Program-made: the position numbers and the translations under genes
The notes under the pieces: model-generated
What the model was told of the DNA's origin: nothing
What the model saw: only the letters and a program-made list of their open reading frames with translations
Databases searched by the model: none
Shown: positions 52,118-60,400 of the stretch, one piece after another
How the letters are laid out: each line of letters starts with the position of its first letter
Numbering within the stretch: the stretch's first letter is position 1
From: Micromonospora sp. WMMD980
GTDB taxonomy: Bacteria > Actinomycetota > Actinomycetes > Mycobacteriales > Micromonosporaceae
Assembly: GCF_029626035.1 (NCBI RefSeq)
Contig: NZ_JARUBE010000003.1
Span: 5,332,001-5,396,000, forward strand
Length of the DNA stretch: 64,000 nt
Direction of reading: 5' to 3'

Positions 52118-52801
52118 ATGCGCCTCCGTTCCCTGCTCGCCGTGCTGACCACCGCGCTGGCCGGCGTGCTGGCCACCGCGTCCGGCGCCGGCGCCGCACC
52201 GGCCGGCCCGCAGCCGATCATCGGCGGCGGCACCGTCTCGTCCGCGCCCTGGGCCGCGGCCGTCTTCAGCAACGGCTCATTCACCTGCTCCGGCAGCGTG
52301 ATCGCGTCCCAGTGGGTGCTCACCGCCCGACACTGCGTCAGCGGCACCATGTCGGTCCGGGTCGGCAGCGTCTACTATGCCTCGGGCGGCGTCACCCGTA
52401 GCGTGAGCGCCTCCTACACCCGCTACGACCTGGCCCTGCTCCGGCTCTCCAGCACGGTCAGCACCTCCACCGTGTCGCTGGCCAGCAGCAACCCGCCGGT
52501 CGGCTCCACCAACTCGATCTACGGCTGGGGCATGACCTGCTACAGCGGCTGCGGCGCGTCGCCCCAACTCAAGACCGCCAGCGTCCGGGTGACCAGCACC
52601 AGCGTCAGCGACGCGTACGGCGGCCAGGCGATCCGCAGCACCCGGGTCAACGGCAACGCCTGGCGCGGCGACTCGGGTGGCCCGGAGTTCTACAACGGCC
52701 AGCAGGTCGGCGTGGCCTCCACCGCCGACGGCTCCAGCATCCAGAACTACGGCAGCGTCGCGTACAACCGGGCCTGGATCACCTCGGTGGCCGGTGTCTG
52801 A
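52118..52801 (+). CDS. secreted trypsin-like serine protease
   Basis: 227 residues, ATG with ribosome-binding site AGAAGGAG. Signal peptide ending SGAGA (about residue 26), short propeptide, then mature IIGGGTVSSAPWAAAVF. The catalytic triad is His in VLTARHCVSG, Asp in YDLALLRL, Ser in GDSGGPEF. Cysteine pairs flank the His and the CYSGC loop. The S1 pocket residue cannot be assigned by eye. Family S1 extracellular proteases are common in Streptomyces-like bacteria. Confidence 0.92.
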   Translation: MRLRSLLAVLTTALAGVLATASGAGAAPAGPQPIIGGGTVSSAPWAAAVFSNGSFTCSGSVIASQWVLTARHCVSGTMSVRVGSVYYASGGVTRSVSASYTRYDLALLRLSSTVSTSTVSLASSNPPVGSTNSIYGWGMTCYSGCGASPQLKTASVRVTSTSVSDAYGGQAIRSTRVNGNAWRGDSGGPEFYNGQQVGVASTADGSSIQNYGSVAYNRAWITSVAGV

Positions 52802-52881
52802 CGCTTTGCACCGGATGCGGCGCGGATGGGCCGGGAGCCGCCCGGCCGTCCGCGCCGCGCCGTTTCGCAGCATGCGATCAG

Positions 52882-53391
52882 GTGCACACGGCACCCGAAC
52901 CACCCCCGCCGGTGACTGACAGCATCGGAACCGTGCTGGTCGTGACGACGGATCAACTGCCCGGCTACGAGATCCGCCAGATCCTCGGCGAAGTGGTCTC
53001 CTCGATGGCGAGGACCCGCAACCCGTACCGCGAGGGGGTCAAGAACCTGCGCGGTGGCGCCTACGACCCGATGGCGCCGGACAACCTGACCCGGTGGCGG
53101 ACCGACTCGGTGGCGCGCCTCGGCGAGGAGGCGCAGCGGCTCGGCGCGAACGCGGTGATCGGCATGCGCTTCGACAGCCGCGACTGCGGCGAGATGTGGA
53201 TGGAGATCTGCGCCTACGGCACTGCGGTGATCGTCGCGCCGAAGACCCCCGACGTCATGCCGCCCGACCAGCCGATGATCGCGGCCGAAACGGCCCACGA
53301 CCCGGAGATCGCCTCCGCGCCCGGCGGCATCGCCGAGCCGGCCAGCGCCCCCAACCTCAGTTCGGCGGCCGAAACCCCCACCGGCCCCTGA
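52882..53391 (+). CDS. YbjQ/DUF74 family protein
   Basis: 169 residues from GTG; a later GTG (52912) is possible. The YbjQ core is VVTTDQLPGYEIRQILGEVV, then GGAYDPMAPDNLTRWRTDSV and LGANAVIGMRFDS, and EICAYGTAVIV. It forms a compact pentameric fold in known structures. Family members have been called heavy-metal-binding, without firm evidence. A polar tail of about 45 residues (Pro/Ala/Glu) follows the core. Confidence 0.85.
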   Translation: MHTAPEPPPPVTDSIGTVLVVTTDQLPGYEIRQILGEVVSSMARTRNPYREGVKNLRGGAYDPMAPDNLTRWRTDSVARLGEEAQRLGANAVIGMRFDSRDCGEMWMEICAYGTAVIVAPKTPDVMPPDQPMIAAETAHDPEIASAPGGIAEPASAPNLSSAAETPTGP

Positions 53392-53449
53392 CAGCCTCCA
53401 CCACCCACCCCGCCCCGCACTGTTGATCAAGGAGTGGGGAGCGGTGCAG

Positions 53450-54874
53450 TCAGAGGATGGGGGGTGGGGAGTAGGCGGCGGCCTCGGGGTGGGCCTCGAT
53501 GATCCTGGTGATTCGCACGTTGACCCGGGTCACCTGGTCGTCGGCGGCGCCGGTGAAGGTGTTGCGGTCGGCGACGAGGGCATCGATCTCGGAGCGGGTC
53601 AGGTTCAGGCGGCCGTCCGTGGCCAGGCGGTCGAACAGGTCGTTCTCGGCCGCGCCCTTCTCCCGCATGGCCAGCGCCACGGCGACCGCGTGCTCCTTGA
53701 TCACCTCGTGCGCGACCTCCCGGCCGACACCCCGGCGCACGGCGGCGACCAGGATCTTCGTGGTCGCCAGGAACGGCAGGAAGCGCTCCAGCTCCCGGTT
53801 GATCACCGCCGGGTACGGGCCGAACTCGTCGAGCACGGTGAGGAACGTCTGGAACAGGCCGTCGGCGGCGAAGAACGCGTCCGGCAGCGCCACCCGGCGC
53901 ACCACCGAGCAGGAGACGTCGCCCTCGTTCCACTGGTCGCCGGCCAGCTCGCCGACCATCGACAGGTAACCGCGGATGATCACCGCGAAGCCGTTCACCC
54001 GCTCCGAGGAGCGGGTGTTCATCTTGTGCGGCATCGCGCTGGACCCGACCTGGCCCGGCTTGAAGCCCTCGGTGACCAGCTCCTGACCGACCATCAGTCG
54101 GATCGTGGTGGCCAGCGACGACGGCGCGGCGGCCACCTGCGCCAGCGCGGCGAGCACGTCGAAGTCGAGCGAGCGCGGATAGACCTGGCCGACGCTGTCC
54201 AGCACCCGGGCGAACCCCAGGTGCCCGGCCACCCGCCGCTCCAGCTCGGCGACCTTGCCGGGGTCGCCGTCGAAGAGGTCGAGCTGGTCGGCCGCGGTGC
54301 CCACCGGACCCTTGATCCCACGCAGCGGGTAGCGCCCGATCAGGTCCGCCAGCCGCTCGTACGCGATCAGCAACTCCTCGGCGGCCGACGCGAAGCGCTT
54401 GCCCAGCGTGGTCGCCTGCGCCGCCACGTTGTGCGACCGGCCGGTCATCACCAGCGGCGAGTATTCACCCGCGTGCCAGGCCAGCCGGGCCAGCGTGGCG
54501 ACCACCCGGTCCCGGATCAGCTCCAGCGACGCCCGCACCTGGAGCTGCTCGACGTTCTCGGTCAGGTCGCGGGAGGTCATCCCCTTGTGCACGTGCTCGT
54601 GGCCGGCGAGCGCGCTGAACTCCTCGATCCGGGCCTTCACGTCGTGCCGGGTGACCCGCTCCCGCGCGGCGATCGAGGCCAGGTCGACGTCGTCGACCAC
54701 CCGCTCGTACGCCTCGACCACGCCGTCCGGCACCGGCACACCGAGGTCGCGCTGGGCCCGGAGCACCGCCAGCCAGAGCCGGCGCTCCATCCGTACCTTC
54801 TCCTCCGGCGACCAGAGGGCGACCAGCTCGGGCGAGGCGTACCGGTTGGCGAGCACGTTCGGGATCGTCGTCAC
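53450..54874 (-). CDS. purB: adenylosuccinate lyase
   Basis: 474 residues from GTG (TTIPNVLANRYASPELVAL). It cleaves SAICAR and adenylosuccinate. The fumarase-superfamily signature is GSSAMPHKMNTRSSERVNGF; HVHKGMTSRDLTEN carries a catalytic His region, and LVMTGRSHNVAAQATTLGKR another. The C-terminus ends YSPPPIL. The length is normal. The start overlaps the stop of the small gene upstream by four bases. Confidence 0.93.
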   Translation of the reverse strand: MTTIPNVLANRYASPELVALWSPEEKVRMERRLWLAVLRAQRDLGVPVPDGVVEAYERVVDDVDLASIAARERVTRHDVKARIEEFSALAGHEHVHKGMTSRDLTENVEQLQVRASLELIRDRVVATLARLAWHAGEYSPLVMTGRSHNVAAQATTLGKRFASAAEELLIAYERLADLIGRYPLRGIKGPVGTAADQLDLFDGDPGKVAELERRVAGHLGFARVLDSVGQVYPRSLDFDVLAALAQVAAAPSSLATTIRLMVGQELVTEGFKPGQVGSSAMPHKMNTRSSERVNGFAVIIRGYLSMVGELAGDQWNEGDVSCSVVRRVALPDAFFAADGLFQTFLTVLDEFGPYPAVINRELERFLPFLATTKILVAAVRRGVGREVAHEVIKEHAVAVALAMREKGAAENDLFDRLATDGRLNLTRSEIDALVADRNTFTGAADDQVTRVNVRITRIIEAHPEAAAYSPPPIL

Positions 54875-55107
54875 GGTGCCATTCTTCCGCACCCGTCGGC
54901 CGGTCCCGGTCGGGGTGGGCGCGCCAGGATGTGGAACAACGCGGCTGTCGCCTCCGCCTCGGAGGCGTACCGCCGCCACAGCTTGTAGCGGCCGCGCTCG
55001 TAGGGGCCGATCTCCCAGCCGCCGTCACCGGATCGCAGGAACCAGAAGTCGGGCGGGACCGGCTGGTACTCGTGCGCGTCCGCCAACTGGAAGGCGTCGG
55101 GTGACAC
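54871..55107 (-). CDS. small hypothetical protein coupled to purB
   Basis: 78 residues from GTG (SPDAFQLADAHEYQPVPPDF). Its stop overlaps the purB start (GTGA). WFLRSGDGGWEIGPYERGRY and KLWRRYASEAEATAALFHIL look like a real small alpha/beta domain, but I know no family name. Its 5' part overlaps the remnant of a sigma-factor gene in another frame, so it may be the surviving end of a larger gene that was fused to or cut by that remnant. Confidence 0.5.
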   Translation of the reverse strand: MSPDAFQLADAHEYQPVPPDFWFLRSGDGGWEIGPYERGRYKLWRRYASEAEATAALFHILARPPRPGPADGCGRMAP

Positions 55108-55426
55108 CCCGTTGTTCGCGGTCGGCCAGCGCCGCCTCCGGCAGGTACGCCTCGGCGTGGTCGGGCAGCTCGTCGGTGGATCGCTCGCGGCGCCACGGGC
55201 GGCGCCGCTCGTCCAGCCAGGCATTGGTGAGCATGCCCCGGACGTACGCGTCGACGTGTTCCACGCGGCGCACCCGACGCCAGTGTCGATAGAGCTTGCC
55301 GACGGTGATGGCGACCAGGTCGTCCGCCGTGTGCCAGTCCCGGCACAGCAGGAAGGCGGTGACCCGCAACGGCTCCAACCGGGCGCTCACGAACTGCCGG
55401 TACTCGTCCTCGTCGGCCTGGTTCAC
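55025..55426 (-). pseudogene. truncated SigE-family ECF sigma factor
   Basis: 133 residues from GTG. EDEYRQFVSARLEPLRVTAF, LLCRDWHTADDLVAITVGKL and YRHWRRVRRVEHVDAYVRGM are region 2 of the actinobacterial SigE-type sigma factors, up to RRPWRRERSTDELPD. Around ALADREQ the match ends, and the frame runs on into sequence that makes better sense in another frame (the small gene at 54871-55107). Region 4, needed for -35 recognition, is absent. It probably arose by deletion. It could still bind RNA polymerase core as an anti-sigma-like fragment, but that is speculation. Confidence 0.6.
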
Positions 55427-55509
55427 CGCGGCGGACCTTGTATGCGTCTCATGTCTGGGGAACGGGGCGACCCGCCAGGCGGGTTGCCCCGGCCCTCGAA
55501 GTCGGTGGG

Positions 55510-56802
55510 TCAGCGCTCCAGGATCGCGGTCACGCCCTGCCCGCCGGCCGCGCAGATGGAGATCAGGCCGCGCCCGCTGCCCTTGCCGTCGAGCAGCTTG
55601 GCCAGCGTGGCGACGATCCGGCCCCCGGTGGCCGCGAACGGGTGCCCGGCGGCCAGCGACGAGCCGTTGACGTTCAGCCGGTCCCGGTCGATCGACCCGA
55701 GTGGCGCGTCCAGGCCCAGCCGCTCCTTGCAGAACTCCGGCGACTCCCAGGCCGCCAGCGTGGCCAGCACCTGCGAGGCGAACGCCTCGTGGATCTCGTA
55801 GAAGTCGAAGTCCTGGAGCGTGAGCCCGGCCCGGGCCAGCATCCGGGGCACCGCGTAGGCGGGCGCCATCAGCAGCCCCTCGTCGCCGTGCACGAAGTCG
55901 ACGGCCGCCGTCTCGGACCAGGAGAACCAGGCCAGCACCGGCAGGCTGTGCGCCCGGGCCCACTCCTCGGAGGCGAGCAGCACCGTCGACGCGCCGTCGG
56001 TGAGCGGCGAGGAGTTCCCGGCGGTCATGGTGGCCCGCTCGGCGTCCGGGCCCTTCGTGCCGAAGACCGGCTTGAGCGAGCCGAGCTTCTCCGAGGTGGT
56101 GTCCGGCCGGAGGTTCTGGTCGCGGGTCAGCCCCAGGTAGGGGGTCATCAGGTCGTCGAAGAACCCCTTCTCGTACGCGGCCGCGAGCCGCTGGTGCGAG
56201 CGGAGCGCCAGCTCGTCCTGGGCCGCCCGGTCGACGTTCCAGCGCAGCGCGGTCACCGCGGCGTGGTCACCCATCGACAGCCCGGTGCGCGGCTCGGCGT
56301 TGCGCGGGATCTCCGGCTTGAACGGCTGCGACGGGCGCAGCTTCGCCGCCACCTTGAGCCGCGCGCCGAGGGTACGGGCCGAGTTGAGCTGGATCAGCGT
56401 GCGGCGCATGTCCTCGTTGACGGCCAGCGGAGCGTCCGAGGTGGTGTCCACGCCGCCGGCGATGCCCACCTCGATCTGCCCGAGAGCGATCTTGTTGGCG
56501 ACCAGGATGGCGGCCTCCAGCCCGGTGCCGCAGGCCTGCTGGACGTCGTACGCCGGGGTGTGCGGGTCGAGCCGGGAGCCGAGCACCACCTCGCGGGTGA
56601 GGTTGAAGTCGCGCGAGTGCTTGAGCACCGCGCCGGCCACCACCTCGCCGACCCGCTCGCCGGCCAGCCCGAACCGGGCGACCAGCCCGTCGAGCGCCGC
56701 GCCGAGCATGTCCGCGTTGGACGCGTGCGCGTAGCGCGAGTTGGACCGGGCGAAGGGGATGCGGTTGCCGCCGATCACCGCGACCCGCCGGACACTCTGC
56801 AC
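55510..56802 (-). CDS. acetyl-CoA C-acyltransferase (FadA2-like thiolase)
   Basis: 430 residues from GTG with AGGAGG 6 bases upstream. Thiolase active-site Cys in DVQQACGTGLEAAI, the NVNGSSLAAGHPFAATGGR histidine motif, and the second Cys in SICAAGGQG. RVAVIGGNRIPFARSNSRY at the start is typical of the FadI/FadA2 branch. It performs the last step of beta-oxidation (or its reverse). It is divergent from a FabG4-like gene, the same arrangement as fadA2-fabG4-htdX in M. tuberculosis. Confidence 0.92.
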   Translation of the reverse strand: MQSVRRVAVIGGNRIPFARSNSRYAHASNADMLGAALDGLVARFGLAGERVGEVVAGAVLKHSRDFNLTREVVLGSRLDPHTPAYDVQQACGTGLEAAILVANKIALGQIEVGIAGGVDTTSDAPLAVNEDMRRTLIQLNSARTLGARLKVAAKLRPSQPFKPEIPRNAEPRTGLSMGDHAAVTALRWNVDRAAQDELALRSHQRLAAAYEKGFFDDLMTPYLGLTRDQNLRPDTTSEKLGSLKPVFGTKGPDAERATMTAGNSSPLTDGASTVLLASEEWARAHSLPVLAWFSWSETAAVDFVHGDEGLLMAPAYAVPRMLARAGLTLQDFDFYEIHEAFASQVLATLAAWESPEFCKERLGLDAPLGSIDRDRLNVNGSSLAAGHPFAATGGRIVATLAKLLDGKGSGRGLISICAAGGQGVTAILER

Positions 56803-56822
56803 GATCAGCCTCCTGGTAGCTG

Positions 56823-56850
56823 TTGCCCAAACCCTACTCGCCAGTAGGCT
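56823..56850 (+). promoter_or_regulatory. promoter and overlapping dyad between thiolase and fabG4-like genes
   Basis: TTGCCC (56823-56828), a 16-base spacer and TAGGCT (56845-56850) form a candidate promoter whose start point would fall at or next to the ATG at 56857, where no ribosome-binding site is present: a leaderless transcript is likely. Within it lies the perfect dyad CCTACT-CGCC-AGTAGG (56833-56848), placed to block RNA polymerase and also 31 bases before the thiolase start. A TetR-type fatty-acid regulator is the obvious candidate, but none is encoded nearby. Confidence 0.5.
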
Positions 56851-56856
56851 ACGCCT

Positions 56857-58212
56857 ATGACCGACAGGTACGCGAGCTTCGTCCAGACGGGGGCCGGTCG
56901 TGCGCTGGTCAAGCGCCTCGGCCTGCCCGACCCGCCCCGACTGCGCCGGCACACACCGGGCGACCCGCTCGTCCCCGGGCCGGTCCTGCTCGGCGCCGCG
57001 ACCGGCGGCCGGCTCGCCGAGCCGACCGGCAAGATCCTGACCGCCGCCGGGGTCGAGCTGGCCGACCCCGCCACCACGACCGGCGAGAGCCGCTTCGCGG
57101 CCCTGGTGTACGACGCCAGCGGCGTCACCGACTCCACCGGGCTGCGGCAGCTCTACGACTTCTTCCACCCGCGGGCCCGCTCGCTGATGCCCAGCGGCCG
57201 GGTGATCGTGCTGGGCACGCCGCCAGCCGAGTGCGGCTCGCCCCGGGAGGCGACCGCCCAACGCGCCCTGGAGGGGCTGACCCGCAGCATCGGCAAGGAG
57301 TTCGGCCGGGGCGTCACCGCCCAGCTGGTCCACGTCACCCGCGACGGGGACGCCGGCACCCCGGTGAGCCTGGAGTCCACGCTGCGGTTCCTGCTCTCCG
57401 GCCGCTCCGCGTACGTCTCGGGCCAGGTCGTCCGGGTCGGTGCCGGCACCGCCGTCGCGCCGGCCGACTGGGACCGGCCGCTGGACGGTCAGGTCGTGCT
57501 GGTCACCGGCGCGGCCCGGGGCATCGGCGCGGCGCTGGCGAAGGTGCTCGCCCGCGACGGCGCCCAGGTGGTGGCGCTGGACATCCCGGCGGCCGGCGAC
57601 GAGCTGGCCGCGGTCGCCAACGAGATCGGCGGCAGCGCGGTGCAGCTCGACCTGACCGCGCCGGACGCGCCGACCCGGCTGGCCGAGCACCTCGCGTCCC
57701 GGCACGGCCGGGTCGACGTGGTGGTGCACAACGCCGGCATCACCCGGGACAAGACGCTGGGCCGGATGGACGCCGACCGGTGGGACTCGGTGATCGACGT
57801 CAACCTGTCCAGCCAGGAGCGGATCAACGACGTGCTGCTGGAGCGCGACCTGATCCCGGCCGGCGGCCGGATCGTCTCGGTCTCCTCGATCGCCGGGATC
57901 GCCGGCAACCGGGGGCAGACCAACTACGCGACCAGCAAGGCCGGCGTGATCGGCCTGGTCGACTCGCTGTCGCCGGTGCTGCGCGAGCGCGGGATCAGCC
58001 TGAACGCGGTCGCGCCCGGGTTCATCGAGACCCGGCTGACCGCCCGCATCCCGTTGACGCTGCGCGAGGCGGGCCGGCGGATGAACAGCATGGCCCAGGG
58101 CGGCCTGCCGGTGGACGTGGCCGAGACGATCGATTGGCTCTCCTGGCCGGCGTCCGGCGCGGTCAGCGGCAACGTGGTCCGGGTCTGCGGCCAGAGCCTG
58201 CTGGGGGCGTGA
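56857..58212 (+). CDS. fabG: high-molecular-weight 3-oxoacyl-ACP reductase (FabG4-like)
   Basis: 451 residues, longer than ordinary FabG (about 250). N-terminal half: a flavodoxin-like domain without cofactor motifs. C-terminal half: a short-chain dehydrogenase with the cofactor motif VVLVTGAARGIGAALAKVLA, VVVHNAGITRDKTLGRMD, the catalytic Ser in SVSSIAGIAGN and the Y-x3-K motif NYATSKAG. HMwFabG proteins such as FabG4 of M. tuberculosis use NADH and reduce 3-ketoacyl-CoA. Coupled to the MaoC gene (TGATG). Confidence 0.93.
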   Translation: MTDRYASFVQTGAGRALVKRLGLPDPPRLRRHTPGDPLVPGPVLLGAATGGRLAEPTGKILTAAGVELADPATTTGESRFAALVYDASGVTDSTGLRQLYDFFHPRARSLMPSGRVIVLGTPPAECGSPREATAQRALEGLTRSIGKEFGRGVTAQLVHVTRDGDAGTPVSLESTLRFLLSGRSAYVSGQVVRVGAGTAVAPADWDRPLDGQVVLVTGAARGIGAALAKVLARDGAQVVALDIPAAGDELAAVANEIGGSAVQLDLTAPDAPTRLAEHLASRHGRVDVVVHNAGITRDKTLGRMDADRWDSVIDVNLSSQERINDVLLERDLIPAGGRIVSVSSIAGIAGNRGQTNYATSKAGVIGLVDSLSPVLRERGISLNAVAPGFIETRLTARIPLTLREAGRRMNSMAQGGLPVDVAETIDWLSWPASGAVSGNVVRVCGQSLLGA

Positions 58213-59516
58213 TGGGGCGGCGCAAGCAGCGGCCGGAGGAGCCGGCCGAGGAGCTGTCGGTGCACGACCTGATCGAGGGCCCCACCCAGGACCTCACCTC
58301 CGCCCGGGCGGCCCTGGCCGCGCGCGGCACGCCACAGCCACCGGTCGAGGCGACCCAGGATCTCTCCGCGCTGGCCGACCAGCTCGGCCGGCAGCCGTCC
58401 GGGCCGGCGGACGACCGCACCCAGGACCTGACCGCCTCGGCCGGGCGGCTCGGCGGCGGCCGGACCCCGGCGGACGACCGCACCCGTGACCTGACCCAGG
58501 CGGCGGCGACCGTCACCGCGGGCTCGGCGGCTGGCCCGGACGAACCGGCCGGCGCGGACCTCGCCACCGGCGCGGCGGCCACCTCCGACGGGTCGGCCCG
58601 GGCGGACGGTGCCGCCGGGGACGGCCGGCCCGCGCCGGACCACGCCGGGCCGGACGGGCGGGCACGCGTCGACCTGCCCGGGCTGCCCGCGCCCGGAGCG
58701 CTCTACCGGCGCGCCCTGTTCGGGGCGCTGCCCGGCACCGGTCGGCGGCGGGGGCGGGAGCTGCCCGCCGTCGAGCTGGGTGCCGCCGGGGTGACGGTCG
58801 ACCCGGCGCACCTCGCCGACTACGACCGGGTCTGCGGGCTCCGGCTGGCCGACCGGCTGCCGGCGACCTACCTGCACGTGCTCGGGTTCCCGCTGTCGCT
58901 GCGGCTGATGACCGCCGCCGACTTCCCGATCCCGCTCACCGGCGTGGTGCACGTGGCCAACCGGATCACCGTGCACCGACCGGTCCAGGTCGGCGAAAGC
59001 GTCGACTTCCGCACGTACGCGGAGAACCTGCGCCCGCACGAGCGGGGCCGGCAGCTCGACGTGGTGCTGGTCGGCTCGGTCGACGGCGAGGAGGTCTGGC
59101 GGGGCGTGTCGACGTACCTCGGGAAGGAGCGTGCGGCCGGCGGCGGCCCGCGGCGTGACCGGGGGGACCGACCCGCGCCGCCGGCCGCGTCGGCCCGATG
59201 GCGGGTGACGCCGCGCGTCGGTACGGACTACGCGCGCGTCTCCGGCGACCACAACCCGATCCACACCTCCAAGCTGGGTGCGCGGCTGTTCGGCTTCCCC
59301 CGCCCGATCGCGCACGGCATGTGGAGCAAGGCCCGGTGCCTGGCCGCGTTGGAGAGCCGGCTGCCGGACGCGTACACCGTGGACGTGGCGTTCAAGCTGC
59401 CGGTGCCGTTGCCGTCCACGGTCGCCTTCAGCGCCGCCACCTCGGGCGGCGGCTGGGACTTCGCGCTGCACGGCGACCGGGACGGCAGGCCGCATCTGGT
59501 GGGCACCGTCCGCTGA
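58212..59516 (+). CDS. MaoC-type acyl dehydratase (HtdX-like) with repetitive N-terminal extension
   Basis: 434 residues against about 280 for HtdX. Residues 1-145 are a low-complexity extension with four spaced TQDL-type units (GPTQDLTSA, EATQDLSAL, DRTQDLTAS, DRTRDLTQA). From about residue 150 comes a double hot-dog dehydratase: LADRLPATYLHVLGFPLSLR, then the catalytic motif YARVSGDHNPIHTSKLGARL (Asp-x4-His) and FPRPIAHGMWSKA. It would hydrate or dehydrate 3-hydroxyacyl-CoA, paired with the FabG4-like reductase and the divergent thiolase for fatty acid turnover or elongation. Confidence 0.88.
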   Translation: MGRRKQRPEEPAEELSVHDLIEGPTQDLTSARAALAARGTPQPPVEATQDLSALADQLGRQPSGPADDRTQDLTASAGRLGGGRTPADDRTRDLTQAAATVTAGSAAGPDEPAGADLATGAAATSDGSARADGAAGDGRPAPDHAGPDGRARVDLPGLPAPGALYRRALFGALPGTGRRRGRELPAVELGAAGVTVDPAHLADYDRVCGLRLADRLPATYLHVLGFPLSLRLMTAADFPIPLTGVVHVANRITVHRPVQVGESVDFRTYAENLRPHERGRQLDVVLVGSVDGEEVWRGVSTYLGKERAAGGGPRRDRGDRPAPPAASARWRVTPRVGTDYARVSGDHNPIHTSKLGARLFGFPRPIAHGMWSKARCLAALESRLPDAYTVDVAFKLPVPLPSTVAFSAATSGGGWDFALHGDRDGRPHLVGTVR

Positions 59517-59517
59517 G

Positions 59518-59546
59518 GAAAGTGGGGGCTTGGCATCCCCACTTTC
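59518..59546 (+). terminator. terminator of the fabG-maoC operon
   Basis: GAAAGTGGGG (59518-59527) and CCCCACTTTC (59537-59546) form a perfect 10-bp stem with a 9-base loop directly after the MaoC stop. Confidence 0.85.
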
Positions 59547-59555
59547 GTGCGCTAG

Positions 59556-59587
59556 GTTGTTCTCGGATTGAGTTGTTCTCAGGTTGA
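59556..59587. promoter_or_regulatory. tandem 16-bp repeat before the NUDIX regulator, likely operator
   Basis: GTTGTTCTCGGATTGA (59556-59571) and GTTGTTCTCAGGTTGA (59572-59587) are head-to-tail copies with two mismatches; the second overlaps a small dyad TCTCA-GGT-TGAGA. They end 4 bases before the GTG start at 59592. NrtR-type regulators bind sites of about this size and repress their own or nearby genes. Confidence 0.55.
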
Positions 59588-59591
59588 GAGA

Positions 59592-60338
59592 GTGAGCGCC
59601 GTGAACGAGCAGGACTTCCTCGCCGGATACGACCCCCGGGCCTACCCGGCGGTCGCGGTCACCGTCGACGTGGTGGCGCTGACCATCCGCGAGGGCGCGC
59701 TGCACCTGCTGCTGATCCGACGGGGCGCGCCGCCCTACGCGGGGCACTGGGCGCTGCCCGGCGGCTTCGTCCGCCCCGACGAGGACCTGCTCGCCGGCGC
59801 GCGACGCGAACTGGCCGAGGAGACCGGGCTCGGCGGCGAGCGGCTCGACCGGGTGCACCTGGAACAGCTCGGCAGCTACGGCGCGCCCGACCGGGACCCG
59901 CGCATGCGTGTCGTGTCGATCGCCCACCTGGCGTTCGCGCCCGACCTGCCCGACCCGGTCGCCGACACCGACGCCGCCGAGGCGCTCTGGCTGCCGGTCA
60001 CCGCGCTGCCCAACCGGCAGCTCGCCTTCGACCACGGCCGGATCATCGACGACGGGCTGGAGCGGGCCCGCTCCAAACTGGAGTACACGTCGCTGGCCAC
60101 CCGCTTCCTCGCCCCCGAGTTCACCGTCACCGAGCTGCGGGCGGTCTACGAGACGGTCTGGGGCGAACCGCTGCACGCCGGCAACTTCCACCGCAAGGTG
60201 CTCTCCGTGCCCGGCTTCGTGGAGAGCACCGGCGCCAGCACCGAGCGCGGCGGCGCCCGGGGCGGGCCGCGCGCCAAGCTCTACCGCCCCGGCACCGCCC
60301 GCCTCCTCCACCCCGCCCTCCTCCGGACCCTCCGATGA
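59592..60338 (+). CDS. NUDIX-domain transcriptional regulator (NrtR-like)
   Basis: 248 residues from GTG; a second GTG 9 bases on is equally possible. NUDIX domain at residues 20-150: WALPGGFVRPDEDLLAGARR and ELAEETGL make the NUDIX box (GX5EX7REUXEE), here with the first Glu replaced by Asp (RPDEDL), so hydrolysis is uncertain. The C-terminal winged helix (LAPEFTVTELRAVYETVWG, then FHRKVLSVPGF) is the NrtR DNA-binding module. NrtR proteins sense ADP-ribose and control NAD genes. The tandem repeat at its start suggests autoregulation. Confidence 0.85.
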   Translation: MSAVNEQDFLAGYDPRAYPAVAVTVDVVALTIREGALHLLLIRRGAPPYAGHWALPGGFVRPDEDLLAGARRELAEETGLGGERLDRVHLEQLGSYGAPDRDPRMRVVSIAHLAFAPDLPDPVADTDAAEALWLPVTALPNRQLAFDHGRIIDDGLERARSKLEYTSLATRFLAPEFTVTELRAVYETVWGEPLHAGNFHRKVLSVPGFVESTGASTERGGARGGPRAKLYRPGTARLLHPALLRTLR

Positions 60339-60342
60339 GGTG

Positions 60343-60392
60343 CAAGGAGGGGCCCCCTGTTAACGCCTCCGGTAGAGAAGGGCACCCTTCTC
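60343..60392. repeat. GGGGCCCC interspersed repeat, copy 2
   Basis: CAAGGAGGGGCCCCCTGTTAAC, split here as CAAGGAGGGG and CCCCCTGTTAAC, is followed by GCCTCCGGTAGAGAAGGGCACCC and TTCTC. It begins 4 bases after the NUDIX stop and ends 8 bases before the start of the kinase-like gene, whose N-terminal lobe is missing. Confidence 0.8.
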
Positions 60393-60400
60393 ACCGGCAG

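Noticed and set aside
57924-60311. 795-codon open frame on the minus strand opposite the fabG-maoC-NUDIX genes
   Set aside because: Composition is Arg/Gly/Val/Gln-rich with no domain, and it lies antisense to three well-supported genes; long antisense frames are expected at this GC content.
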